NCBI GenBank assembly: GCA_905331475.1
Contig: CAJNYU010003977.1
Location: 1 to 64,000 of the forward strand
From: Rotaria socialis
Lineage: Eukaryota > Rotifera > Eurotatoria > Philodinida > Philodinidae
Direction of reading: 5' to 3'
DNA: 64,000 nt
Positions 1-11,269 of the stretch are shown one piece after another. Position 1 is the stretch's first letter; each line of letters begins with the position of its first letter. The position numbers and the translations under genes were made by a program. Under the pieces are notes generated by a model. It ran no database searches and was not told the DNA's origin. It was given only the letters and a program-made list of their open reading frames with translations.

Positions 1-189
1 GCTAACTCGTGCTGCTGTTGTACATGTGTATTGCATGCAATCACTCACGGAAACTTCGTGACAGACACAAGTCGAATCAAAACGTTTTATCATAGATATT
101 CCGAAACGGTTATTAGCACGACTTTCTTCGTGTACATTAATCGAAAGAACGATAAGCGTCTGTAGCATCTGCATCAGCGGTAACGACAT
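1..189 (-). CDS. Hedgehog-type Hint-family secreted protein, 5' end only (truncated by window edge)
   Basis: The reverse strand opens at an ATG at 189 and stays open to the window edge (63 codons). It encodes a hydrophobic leader and a short cysteine motif, with C-x-C followed by C-x3-Y-T-C. The same spacing appears at residues 37-55 of the Hint protein that starts at 3353. The DNA around the start codon also matches the 5' end and upstream region of that gene in inverted orientation. I infer a diverged paralogue arranged head to head with it. The first in-frame ATG of the 3353 gene is ACG here, so this copy probably starts at the second ATG. The Hint domain itself would lie outside the window, so its presence is inferred. 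Confidence 0.6.
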   Translation of the reverse strand, partial: MSLPLMQMLQTLIVLSINVHEESRANNRFGISMIKRFDSTCVCHEVSVSDCMQYTCTTAARVS

Positions 190-223
190 TTGATTGGCAA
201 TTATAGTACGCGTATTATTAGTT

Positions 224-305
224 GTATGACGGTGAGTTTGGAGGACGCTAGCGACTTAAATGTGTCTTGAAATACAAATACATTATGTAGTTATGGTGAT
301 GAAGC
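224..305. repeat. Inverted copy of the Hint gene upstream region (left arm)
   Basis: Read on the reverse strand, 224-305 matches 3255-3345 with scattered substitutions, including a shared 21-base core (start ttaaatgtgtct). The similarity continues into the coding starts of both genes. It marks a duplicated promoter and 5' gene unit in head-to-head orientation. Confidence 0.75.
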
Positions 306-2016
306 AAATTTAAATGTCTTCAAAGTGAAATTTGCTATTATACAATTAATGAAATCTAACAGAGTAGAATTGGCAACCACTTGTTTTTTTTTTAAAAGAG
401 TGGGACGCACTTTCAAAAACAATAATAGGAAATAAGAGCTCTTCTCTATCTAAGTCTTGCAAGTGGCAACGGTTAAGGCACATAATTCGCTAGCAGTATG
501 CAGGTCATAGAATATCAATGATAGATAGGAACGCTTATAAGTAGTTGTACATGTGAAGAAAATAATTTTATTTAAGTATCTTCACTAGGATTGAACAGTT
601 TGAACTGTGACTTTTGCCGAAATGTAGACTATTGTTTGCTGGCTATTCGTAGCAGTTTCATCATGGTCTAACACAAAATGATTGCTAAAGGTAATTAACA
701 AGAAAAGTCGTATATTTCAGCCTGTCTGAAAGTTATGGATTCATCCCGCCTGAAGGTAAACAAGAGTGAACGGAATCGCTATTTGATATTTAACTTTTTA
801 ATTGTGATAACTTTTGTAATGATAGAGTATTTTATGATATTTTGTCTTTTACTGTTTGAAACGATTTCGACATCCTAACCACTGGTGGAATTGAGACGAA
901 AAATAGTTGAAGTCGTGCAGTTCAAATTTATCTTTATAGAGGATATATGAAAATTTGAAGCTTAACTGAAAGATACCACCTTTATTGCTTATTACATATA
1001 AAAAACATGTTGTAAACGATATTGATGAAACCGAACAGCTCCAAACACTAGTGTACCCTGTTAAAAAATTGTAGATCACCAAGTAAAGTTCATCATTTAC
1101 CAATTCACTGTGACTGTTTCAAGCAAGGAAGTAAAGACACAAGAGTAGAGCTGATGTGATGGACGACATTCTTTTCTCAAGAATAAGCAATGCGCTCGTC
1201 ACTGTAAAAAAAAGATTTATGGCTTTAAAATGGAACAGAAACCCCTTTTTCCATTTTTGAAGTATCTGATAAATCCTTTTCTCATATCATAAACAGAAAA
1301 AGATTTATTATCTACGTCAAAGCCGAAAACAAGTTTATGTTTCATTGCAAATTGATAAACCCTTTTTCAGTTTTATGTCTGATCGAAAACGGTTTTCCGT
1401 TTATTATTCTGCAATTTTTTCTAGTGTTGTGACAAATCATAATATGTTACGATGTATACTTTTGAAAATGTGTTATCGCTCTCCTTTAAGCAAGGAATTA
1501 GAGAGAGAAAGGCAGCATTAACGTGGTGGGTGACATTCGTTTCGCCAGAATCAATAGTACAGTCTTGTGATAGCCCACATCATTTCAGATCGGTAGTTAA
1601 ACATATTGTGTTACTAATTAGTTGACGGCTCTTTAGACTTTAATTTGATCGTAGTATAAATAGAAGGCATTAGCGCAGTTGGCATAGACTACAGGACACT
1701 AGCTATATAAGAAGTATGAATAAGATACGTGCAATCCAGTTTTGTATTTAGTATTCAATGTCCCGGTGAGCACCTATGTCATGAGTGGCTTGGCCAAATG
1801 ACAGTCATCTTAGATTAGCAGGGATATATTTACAATTTTTGCTGAACGATTCAGAGACTCTAAGATTCATTCAGTTATCTATATTATCGATTGTTTCTGA
1901 ATTAGTCATGAGATTCCTAGTTCGAATTCGAATACAAATGGACACCCAACTGCATGGTATCAACTCTAAAATAAGTGATAGAAATCGATTTAGTTTTCAT
2001 TTTAGATTTAGTTTAA

Positions 2017-2249
2017 GATGAAGTGGATGTGGGTGGCCGTGCGAGTGAGGGGGCGGATAGGATGGCTATCAAGAAGGGGTGCGAGGGTACCCGAGTACTT
2101 CAAATGTGTTTGTGGGTGATGAGTACCACGGAGGAGTGCTCAAATGTTGGTGCGAGTACCCAGGGTGGTGCTTGAGCTATATACCTTTGGGTGTGAGTGT
2201 GTTTGTAGGAGTATATATGCATTCATATGTCGCATATATGGGAAACTTA
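2017..2249. repeat. G-rich low-complexity patch bounded by A/T inverted motifs
   Basis: The + strand is strikingly G-rich and C-poor for an AT-rich window. It has several GTGGG and GAGTAC words and a loose period of about 42 bp (2092-2175). The motif tagatttagtttaag sits at its left edge and its reverse complement, with a small insertion, at the right edge. The patch contains tgtgggtg words resembling the bdelloid telomere unit TGTGGG, but no regular telomeric array. Its nature is unknown. Confidence 0.35.
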
Positions 2250-2293
2250 AACTAAAACTAAATCTATTCCTAGATTTAGTTTTAGTTTAACTT
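2250..2293. repeat. Perfect 20-bp inverted repeat (hairpin) with 4-base loop
   Basis: The arm ttaaactaaaactaaatcta is followed by ttcc and then its exact reverse complement. No T-run or gene end adjoins it, so it is not an obvious transcription terminator. It may be the end of the G-rich patch or a small palindromic element. Confidence 0.7.
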
Positions 2294-3352
2294 TTTCTTT
2301 TCTCCATTTATATTCGAACTCGAATTAGACAGCTATTCATCGTCTTTCGCTTCTACAAATAACTGTATCCTACATATGCGTTTCGAAAAACATAATGAGT
2401 CTATGCGACAAATTTGATTGTAAACCATTTCACTATATATAAATCAAATTGAATGGGACGATTTTCTCTTTAACTAGAAAAGCAATTAACGTTCTTCGGT
2501 AGAAAATGGCGAATTTATAAGAACTTGCGTAGTGATCGAAAGTATCTTTTAGAGTATATTGCAAACCATTTTTTTCCGAATGCGTCGTAGTTACAGTTCT
2601 TTATTAAACCTTATTGTAATAGTTTATAGCAGTATTTCTTTTGAATACGAGCCTGAAATATTGCTTTAACATTACCTACGTCGCATCTTTGATAATATCA
2701 AAATGGAAACACCCAAATGTTTGGCCGGTGCATTGTAGATGGGCTGCACAGTAGATTTTTCGTCATAGTCGATATCAGACATGATTTGAAGAGTTCGATT
2801 TATGGGGGAAATGCGCTCGCCTATTACTGCCGTTACCGGTAAAGTAACAATGATCTGAGGAAGACTCTATGAATCGAACACTTCACCATCGACGATAGTG
2901 AAAAATCAAATAGCATTGCTTTCATCAGTAAATCGTCTCGAGTAATTTTCAATATGAAAATAGTGTTACGCAGCATTTACCTGAGCGGACACCGATTAAG
3001 ATAATCACCAAAGTAGGAAATATTCTGAAATATTGATCATAGATCTATGTGAATCAATATAGTTAATTGAGCCAACAGGGTGGCAGCTACCATCTTAGCT
3101 GTAGACAATATTCATTTTGATAAGTGCGTAATCACTCTTGATTTTCAATTTTCTTGATCGCCCACATCCATCCCTTTTTGAATAGCAACCGGTAGTCAGT
3201 TCTACTATGTGGAATTTGATTAATTGTATAATAGAAAATTTTCATCCGTAACATTTATGTCTTTTCTCGCCATAACTACAAAATGCATTTACATTTCAAG
3301 ACACATTTAACTCACTGACGACCTCCAAATTCATCATCAGACGACGAATAAT

Positions 3353-4171
3353 ATGCGTAATATAATTGTCAATCAAATGTCGACCCTAATATCATTTCTT
3401 GTTCTCATTGCTTTAATAAGCATTAATGACATTGGTGTCAACGGTAGCTTAAATTATGAGACATCTTGTACTTGTGACTCATTTTCGGGGAATGTTTGCA
3501 CGAAATACACTTGTAGCACTGCACCACCATCACTGAAGTGCTTTCCTGGCTCAAGCCAACTGATTCTCGAAGATGGAAGCTTCAAGGCACTGTCAGCTGC
3601 CACCATTGGTGATCGAGTACTTGTCAATAAAGACAATGCCTACGAGCCGATCATCGGTTTCATTCATGCGAAGCGTGAAGATCTCTTTGAGTTTCTTGCA
3701 ATTGAAGTACAATCGGCCGGGTCCAACTTGACCTCTACGCTTCTTGTCTCTTGCAACCATCTTATATTTGACTTCGATTCTGGTGACGCTCGTTTCGCCG
3801 GTAAGTTTCGTGTGGGCGATCGAGTACAAATGCTTCACAACGACCAAATCCTCCCCGGTGAAGTTATCAAAGTTAAGCTGACGAAACAACAAGGATTCTA
3901 TGCTCCACTTACTAAATCAGGCACCATTGTCGTCAACGGAGTGCTCGCTTCGAACTACGCTACAGTGAGCAATCATGCTTTAGCTCATCGGGTGATGGGC
4001 ATCTATCGATGGTGGATTAGTCTTTTTGGAGCATCAGCATCGAGCGAACATCTACCTTGGCTGATGGAAGCATTGATGAGCGTGGAAAAAATGATACGAT
4101 GGTGTAGTGGACAAGTGTTAACTGGCAGTCACATATATGATGGTGTATTCGAAGTGTCAACGATCATATAA
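3353..4171 (+). CDS. Hedgehog-type Hint (Hog) domain secreted protein
   Basis: Single-exon gene of 272 codons, with an N-terminal hydrophobic signal, a small Cys-rich linker (residues about 37-62) and a Hint domain starting at the CFPG motif near residue 63. Hint/Hog domains excise themselves by attack of the leading Cys; in hedgehogs this couples to cholesterol transfer. Visible hallmarks are CFPGSSQ, LLVSCNHLIF (block B His), GTIVVNGVLASNYA, and ALAHRV near the end. There is no hedgehog signalling domain, so this is a Hint-only type protein. Oddities: the residue before the catalytic Cys is Lys rather than Gly, the usual Thr of the T-x-x-H motif is Ser, and the SCYA cysteine is Asn. Processing may therefore differ from hedgehog. 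Start: ATG 3353, with a second in-frame ATG at 3377 that is the one conserved in the inverted paralogue at 1-189. Confidence 0.8.
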   Translation: MRNIIVNQMSTLISFLVLIALISINDIGVNGSLNYETSCTCDSFSGNVCTKYTCSTAPPSLKCFPGSSQLILEDGSFKALSAATIGDRVLVNKDNAYEPIIGFIHAKREDLFEFLAIEVQSAGSNLTSTLLVSCNHLIFDFDSGDARFAGKFRVGDRVQMLHNDQILPGEVIKVKLTKQQGFYAPLTKSGTIVVNGVLASNYATVSNHALAHRVMGIYRWWISLFGASASSEHLPWLMEALMSVEKMIRWCSGQVLTGSHIYDGVFEVSTII

Positions 4172-5814
4172 AAAGATCAACCTTCATGGGATATCTCTCT
4201 TAAACAGACATGTGTGAAACTTTGTATTTCATTTTATTTCAGAACTATCCATTCAGTCAGTCTTATAATCAGAGTGTACTATATATGATTATGTCAATAA
4301 ATTTGGCCCCGCCAAAACTATTAGCGGTGGCAAATGCATTTTCATGAGTATATTTAATATGCAACTTAATATGAGACATGGCAAATGAACACTGATAAAA
4401 AGGTTCCCTATCGAACCAACGAGGATCAAAAATAAATCTTTGATAATTTCTTTGAAAAGATGTATTTTTCAACACGATTGTTTTAATTCTTCTGATGACG
4501 ATTCTAATTCTTCAACATATCAATTGATTTTGGAAAGTGATCTGAATCAATTATTTGGAATAGTTATTTATTGTGTGCTGAAGTTGTTGAATGAAGACCC
4601 GTAAAATAGATTTCATGAAATGATAAATAAGTTACATTAAAAACTGCAAAACGGGCGAATGATTTAGCTTGTTGATAAATTGCAATTGAACAATCATGTT
4701 CATTGGAGAAGAACCTTGATATACATTTAAACATATTCATGTTTTCGTTGCTCATGCGATCAAACGAAATGCTTAGTTGATTAGCATGATTCACAGTGGA
4801 TGTGACTCTGTGAGTGTATGGATCATCTGACTACCAGGATTTACTGATCAATGATTCGCCTTTTATTTTGATAGTTAAAAGCTGTACTACCAGAGAAAGA
4901 ATTACAATAGTTCTTATGAAACATTCACTATTGAGTGCGATGGCTCGATCCTGTGAAACAATAACTTTAAAATAATATAACAGCATTAAACATAATAAGC
5001 TTTGAATCAATGTCGAACGAGTCCGTTACTTTAAGTTTCACCCAAGATAGCTGAATTTACTCGTTTACTGCTAATCATACTTTTTATCACTAAAAAAGAG
5101 ATGAAAGTAAAATAGACTTCGATTGTATTGTCTCGCTCTCTCCTTTGTACATAAGACAGTAGAACGAAAAATCCAATAAAAAGATTTACAAATTAACATA
5201 GTATAGCTCGTTCTCTCTCTTTTTTTTAATCTGAAGAATGAAGGTCAAACATCAAAGATTACTACTTCAACAAACCTTCGATTTCAATATAAAATATTGG
5301 ATTCATCTAATTTGTTTTTCTGATAAGATAAAATCAACAAGATTCAATGTTATTAAATTTAAAATAGTACATAGCAGAATTATTAATAAAACAATGTCTT
5401 TTAAATCAACCAGAACTTAATTTAATTTCTTTTTGATTAAAACTACAAGATACGATTGCATTTTAGTATGATTTTCTTTCTATTGATTATTTTAATTTAT
5501 AACATTAGTATTTGTCTATTAGCCTAAAAAAATATTAAGTTTACTTTATCCCACGTATCTAGTGATAGTTTAAGACTCCTCCATGATGATTATTTCTTTG
5601 AGTCTTTTGTCTTCAGTGTAATGCGAAAACATGTTTGTCGTTGTCATTCAACATAGACTAAAAATTGCCTTGAAACTTCAAAGAGAAATCGAATTGTAAG
5701 TCGAAACATAAAGCTAAGAAAATTACGCCAAATTGCCAAATTAAAATATATATCTTTCTACATAACTACGATTTCATCGACTGCGTCGTTTCATTATATA
5801 AAATTTCGATAAAC
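4172..5814. other. Intergenic, no supported gene
   Basis: Short reverse-strand open frames at 4269-4475 and 4564-4794 have reasonable amino-acid composition but lack homology I recognise, splice context or shared frame. They could be remnants. Nothing else is visible. Confidence 0.4.
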
Positions 5815-6150
5815 ATGCGTATCTTCATTCATCTTGTCTACTTTCTAACTATTATATTATGTATTTTACAACGAATCATTGGCAAGGATTGTCGATGTGA
5901 ATGCTGTACAACACAAAACTGTAGTCCTAAAAATATTGGTTATCGTACTTTATGGTTTTGCTCAGAAGCGAGTTCGTGTACGCCAGTTTATTGCACTGAT
6001 TGGTATCCTCAAAATTGTCCACCACGTGGTTCACCTGGTCAAACACGCGCAATATGTGTATCTCCTGGTCATGCTGGACGCTTACTACCAACTTCATGCA
6101 TTATAATTGGTATAAATTTAATTCAATTATTGCTAAAAGACAATTTTTGA
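5815..6150 (+). CDS. Small cysteine-rich secreted protein
   Basis: A 111-codon single-exon gene. Residues 1-23 form a clear signal peptide ending in IIGKDC. The mature part is dense in cysteine (CRCECC, then CSP, FCSE, SCTP, YCTD, NCPP) and ends in a short hydrophobic stretch. A TATATAAA motif lies about 20 bp before the ATG, so either the leader is very short or the motif is not a TATA box. A polyadenylation signal (aataaa) follows the stop near 6162. The Cys-rich core resembles the linker that precedes the Hint domain in the neighbouring gene, so it may be a relative without Hint; this is inference. Function unknown. Confidence 0.65.
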   Translation: MRIFIHLVYFLTIILCILQRIIGKDCRCECCTTQNCSPKNIGYRTLWFCSEASSCTPVYCTDWYPQNCPPRGSPGQTRAICVSPGHAGRLLPTSCIIIGINLIQLLLKDNF

Positions 6151-6474
6151 AAATAAGATGAATAAAAAACAGACTTTATATTTGTTGAATTTTTTCGTAT
6201 GAAAAAAATTAAAAAAAACGTGCCCATTAAATAATTGAAACAGCTATTCTATAGGGAGAAAATAAAAATGACTTTACCGGAAAGACATAAACAGGAACTC
6301 TAAATCAATACATAAATGTAGATATATTTGAACACGTGATACCTTGACATTAAGTTGGTAAAAATGTGTTTACATGTATCTACCTTGGTATGTGTGTTGT
6401 ACAAAATTCTCCTTCATTCGCTTTTTTTTCCTTCACTTTTTCGCTTACAAATCATCTCATATAGTCTCAATAAA

Positions 6475-6726
6475 ATGAACATCTGGCGCGTCATTATCTT
6501 CGTATTGTATTCACTACTGGCTTGTTTTTTAAAAGTATTTGTTCCAAATAGTATTCGTCGACCGATGCCGAAAACCGACTATCCACTTTGGAATACTACA
6601 ACAATAACAACTCCCTATCGACGACCAACAACCGTTCCTCAGATACGTTTAGATTGGCTTCAAAGCATGGGTCTCATCTCAAAAACGTCTACAACGAAGA
6701 TGAAGCTTTATAAACCACGCGTGTAA
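6475..6726 (+). CDS. Short secreted or membrane-tethered peptide precursor, unknown
   Basis: Starting at ATG 6475, an 83-residue protein begins with a strongly hydrophobic leader (about residues 4-22), followed by a basic and Thr/Pro-rich tail with RR dipeptides at two places and a C-terminal KPRV. A TTG-initiated longer frame begins at 6355, but this ATG gives the cleaner signal peptide. An aataaa signal lies just after the stop near 6740. The layout fits a secreted peptide precursor, but no known neuropeptide motif is seen. Confidence 0.45.
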   Translation: MNIWRVIIFVLYSLLACFLKVFVPNSIRRPMPKTDYPLWNTTTITTPYRRPTTVPQIRLDWLQSMGLISKTSTTKMKLYKPRV

Positions 6727-9066
6727 TTTAATGTATTTTTAATAAAATCATAGAACAAATATAAACTCAGAGGCAAGTTGACAACAAAATAGTATTTACT
6801 GTTAGCATAGCAAAAGAAAAGTGTTTTTTTTATAGAATATTGACAAATTCGATACAGTTTATTACTATACGTATATTGGATTTTAGTTTTTATTAGGATT
6901 ATAAATAATTGATAAATAGTATCAGACAGGGCAAATCAAGAAGCAAACAAAAAGAACAACGAAGCAATGATACAAAGTAGGATTAGCAATGGTGATTGTA
7001 ATAAAAAACATTTTCTGATTGAATGTTAAAAAAGAATAATCCGTAGTGAACATTCAGTAGATTCCAAAAAATGATTCTTATTTGTTAGAGTCAAGAAAAT
7101 CCTTGTTGTACTCCTAACTGCATATCTCATGAAGAGCAAAAGGTCTTAGCATGGGCGTCAATCAACTTAACCTTAAATAGAGAAAAAAACGGTTAACTTT
7201 ATCTTGGCCTTTAAATTAAGTTCAAAACAAGTTGATCAATTGAATGAATCAAGTTCGACATAAAGGTTCAATTACTTTTCGATGCAAACGCTTCTATGAC
7301 ATCATCTATTATCATATTGAACTCAAGAAAATAAGATTTCCTATTTGTCAAAGTCATACAAATAACTACAGGAAATGATATCATCGTCCAGCATCTATGA
7401 ACGTGCTTTTCGAAACAGGATATCACCTTGCATATATCATAAGATTTCGATGTGATTTAATCGGAGTGCAAGCGTTGCGCTATTAGGCAATGTTTAAGTT
7501 TGATTAACGACAAAATTTGGTTTTCTGAATGACTCGGGGGAAAACAATTTAGATTATTTTCTTATCGAAGATTCTTCTTATGTTAATTTTAACTAATAAT
7601 CACTCAAAACATATTAAAACATATAATAAAAAAATATCTGTTTCATCATCTAGAATGCTGTGATGATGCAGTAAAATGGAATCGTAGCGTATATATAGAA
7701 CACAAATGATCTGCTAAGTTTCATATTTTTTCTTATTGTTTTTTTCATGGGTTAGGAAAAGGGCACCATACTCTTTCAATCAGACGATATTGTTATTTCT
7801 GTATGCCAGAAGCATTATAGCGACGATAATCATTTGACAAAAATATATGCGGCTTGTCCACGTAACGCGCTACTCCGCTGATCAAGTTTTAGATTTGTTT
7901 TTTTGTATGAACAGATCTAAGCGTATTTTTCTGGTAGAGTTTTTTACGCTGATGACGAATTAGGATTTTTTCTTTAAAAAATCGAGTTTTGGCATCGAAA
8001 ACAGCGTTTTAAAGTTTTAAAAAGTCGTATTTCCAATTTTCTAATCAAGAAATTTAAAAAACAAATGCAGACTAATATACCATCCGAAGCAGAATTTGAT
8101 TCTCTACAAATTGGTCTATTTATTTTTTACTCTTATTCTTCAGGACAACTTCTACGCTCGTGTACAGTTTCTAACTTACTGTACAATTATTGAGCTCCTA
8201 TTTCAATGAAGCAACTTGATTTTTTTTACAGAAGGATATATGAACGGCAGTGATCAATATATATATAAACATTAAATATTTTTAAGCATGTAAAGTACTT
8301 CAAATTTGGTCGCCAAAAGAAAGGTATCACAGCATTACGTTTGTTTTTTGCATTTTTTATCTGAGCGAAAATAGTTTAGAAAAAATATTTTTTACTGCTT
8401 GAAAGCCCATTCAATTTCCTACAAAACTGGTACCATACGCATTTCATTTGAAGAAATAATTTGTCAAAAAATTAGAGTTTTATACGCAGTCCTAGAGAAA
8501 ACTGGTCCTTTTTGTCACAGTGTTACGCGATGATAGAACATTTCTAGAAACACGAGAGTTCAGTCAAACTGAATCATTTTTGCAACATAAATAGATTATG
8601 ATGAGCTGCGCCGAATGATGTTTGAACGATCTTGTTAGCTCTTATGCCTTTCGAGATAATTGCAAAACAATTTGTCAAAATGTCACATCTTTAGGTTTGG
8701 ACAAGCCGCATGACACTTCATAGTTTTTAAACAATGGTGTATCCATTACCGCCGGCTATTCGTTATCTTTCTCAAAAATTATTGATTTTCTCCCAGGGGT
8801 CATTTCATATAAATGAATAATTCATAATAGTAAACGAGAAAAGGTAAAAATAAATACTTGTACATAGACGTGCGAATCATTGCTGAGGAATTAATCAAGC
8901 ATTCGTTAATATAAATCATTCATGAATAATTATCCATCAATGATTCGCGTGAATGAAATTTTTTCGTAAGTAGTAAACATGAAATTCTTTCAATTGATTT
9001 CACTTGCAAAAAAAATAATTTTATTTAATACAGATCATTTATCAAGAGAAATAAAGAGAGATTCGA
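6727..9066. other. Gene-poor stretch
   Basis: No coding region supported. It contains the TIR-bounded stretch at 7847-8711; the rest is AT-rich unique-looking DNA. Confidence 0.5.
7847..8711. mobile_element. Candidate non-autonomous TIR element (865 bp)
   Basis: The 14-mer atgcggcttgtcca at 7847-7860 is repeated exactly in inverted orientation at 8698-8711. No transposase frame lies between and no clear target-site duplication flanks it. Two matching termini about 0.85 kb apart suggest a MITE or deleted DNA transposon, but chance or other origins are not excluded. Confidence 0.4.
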
Positions 9067-11269
9067 TTACAATGAATTATAATTATCAACAATAAACAAA
9101 AGAGAAAGAAATTGCTTTGATTTAGTATGTTCAGCACCGAATGTTGCTTGTGCGATACGTTGCGCTTCTGTATAATACTTTTTTGCTTCGTCCAGTTTTG
9201 ATTGTTTTTCATTGGGATTTTTATTTTTTGTTTTCTGTTGATCAGACTCCGCAACAAGCTTCATACAAACATCACCGAGATTCGAATAAACATCACAGAC
9301 TTCAACATGATTCCCTCCTAACGCAGTTAAAAGAATCTGTAAGGCTTGTTTGATATGTTCATAGGCAGTTGTATAATCATCGATCATGGCATATGTTAGA
9401 CCAAGAGAATTAAGAAACATTCCATATTTATAATGTTTATCACCGAACTCTTTTCTTACAATAGCTAAAGCTCGATTTATATAATCGATCGCTTCTTTAT
9501 AATTTCCTAAAAACGAAAAACAAAATACAAATCGTAAATATATAATTTACTATCAAATTAACAACAAACCTAATTGATGTTGAACTTGTCCAATGTTATG
9601 TAAAATTTCAGCTGCTTCCGAATGTTGAGGACCCAGTGTTTTTTCAATAGAAGTTAACGCTCTTGCATAAAGTTGTAATGCAGTATCGAATTGATTACGT
9701 TTACGATATACATCAGCTAGATTATTATAATAAACACCTAATTTGTAATGTTCTTGATCTTCACCGAATGTACTGTGTACAATACGAATAGCACGTTCAT
9801 AATGGCTTTGAGCACCATCATAATCAGCTCGTTTTTTTAAAACTAAGCCCATAGAATTAAGAACTTCAGCGACTTCGATATGATTTGGTCCGAACGCTTT
9901 TTCTAGTGCTGTTATTGCTTCTTTATAAGTTCCTTCAGCTGTTTTAAAATCGCTCTGCTAAAAATTTAAAAAAACACACATTGAAAATGAGTTCATAGGG
10001 TTTTTATACTTTTCGATAAATATCACCAATATTTGTAAGATATATTCCAATACTTGGATGTTCGTCACCATAATAATGTTTAGAAATTTTTATTGCTTGT
10101 TTAAGATAATCTAATGCTTCAATATATTTGCCTTCTTTTTTAGATAACATTCCTAGATTATTCATTATATCAGCAATAGATGGATGATTTTGCCCATAAA
10201 TCGATTCCATCTGTTTAAGAGATTTTAAATAGAGATCGCGTGCTTCATTGTAATTAGCCTTCTTGCGATGAATGTCTAGAAGTTCAGAAAATAATTCAAT
10301 AAAGAAAAAGAACCATTCAAGCTATTTACCAGCTAGATTCGATATGATCTCAGACCAAACATCGGAATTTGTATCAACTATTTCAAGTGCATCATTATAA
10401 GCTGAAATAGCTTGATCATACTATAAATAAAACAAATATGTATGAAAGTAGAAGAGAGAAAACAAAAATATCATTATTCATACTTCTGAACATTTTTTTG
10501 CTACAAGACCAAAAGCATTCAATATTTCAGCTTTTTTTTGCGAACGATCATCGTCTTCTAAAAGATCCAGAGCCTGTTTGAAAGTATCTTTTGCTTGGCC
10601 ATATTGTGCTGTTTTGATATATATGTGGCCTTTGTCTAAAAGTAATTCAGTACGTTCGGGAATCAATGATGCAGAAGCATAAGCTTGCGTATATAATTCC
10701 AAAGCTTTATCATAATGGCCATCATCTCGTTCGATGCGTGCTTGAAGAACTACCATTTCTGGTACTTTTTTCTTAGTCTTAATCAATGTTAAACATTCTC
10801 TTGCATGCGCATATTGATGTTCGGCATGAAATAATATCGCCAAATCGAACAAAGCTTTATCGGTAACACGACTTCTTGGAGCTTTATATTTTCTTAATAA
10901 AGCTTGTAATTCTGCCAATTTTTCTTGATTTTTACGAGCCAATTTTTCCGGTGAATATGAACATAATCGTTTATGCTTTGGCAGATCACATCGTGGTATT
11001 TTTGCTGGGCAACCTTGCAATTTATGTGGACAATCAAATTCAAGATTGTCAACAAAACGTTCTATAACGTAATTTTTCGTTAGATTATGTTCTGTGAGTG
11101 CTGTTGATCGACATCGTGGACAATTTTTTGTTGATGTTTGCAGCCATGATAGAATGCATGCATGGCAAAACAACTGATGACAACAAGGAGTTTCGCGTAC
11201 GTCGGTAAGATAGTCACAACAAATGCAACATTCAATCAATCGTTGTATGTCATTTTGTGTAGCTGCCAT
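9067..11269 (-). CDS. RING / TRAF-type zinc finger protein with kinesin-light-chain-like TPRs
   Basis: Five exons join cleanly: 11269-10484, 10420-10330, 10275-10010, 9957-9570, 9506-9067, giving 656 residues. The N-terminus has a RING finger (residues about 14-53: CCICC, CCHQLFCHAC, CPRC), then a TRAF-type zinc finger (about 80-103: CPHKLQGC...HKRLC), then a long array of about 42-residue TPRs of the kinesin-light-chain/nephrocystin type (GxxHPSIADxxNNLGxL, YYNNLADVYRK). RING fingers of this arrangement usually make E3 ubiquitin ligases, with TPRs as a protein-binding platform. The activity is inferred. Introns are 49-63 bp, except intron 3 at 52 bp, which has a weak polypyrimidine tract. 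Confidence 0.85.

Larger units (their letters stand above)
190..3352. other. Intergenic region between two divergent Hint-family genes
   Basis: No convincing gene is seen in this 3.2-kb stretch. It holds the inverted upstream match (about 224-305 against 3255-3345), a diverged direct repeat (1123-1210 and 1486-1570), a G-rich patch (2017-2249) and a perfect hairpin (2250-2293). The 78-codon open frame at 1785-2021 lacks codon structure, homology or splice context and is ignored. Confidence 0.5.

Noticed and set aside
1785-2021. 78-codon + strand open frame
   Set aside because: Ile/Arg/Phe-rich, AT-driven text, no homology and no splice context; it ends inside a repeat border.
4269-4794. Two short reverse-strand frames
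   Set aside because: Composition acceptable but frames do not join, no motif recognised, and the DNA between them reads better on the other strand.
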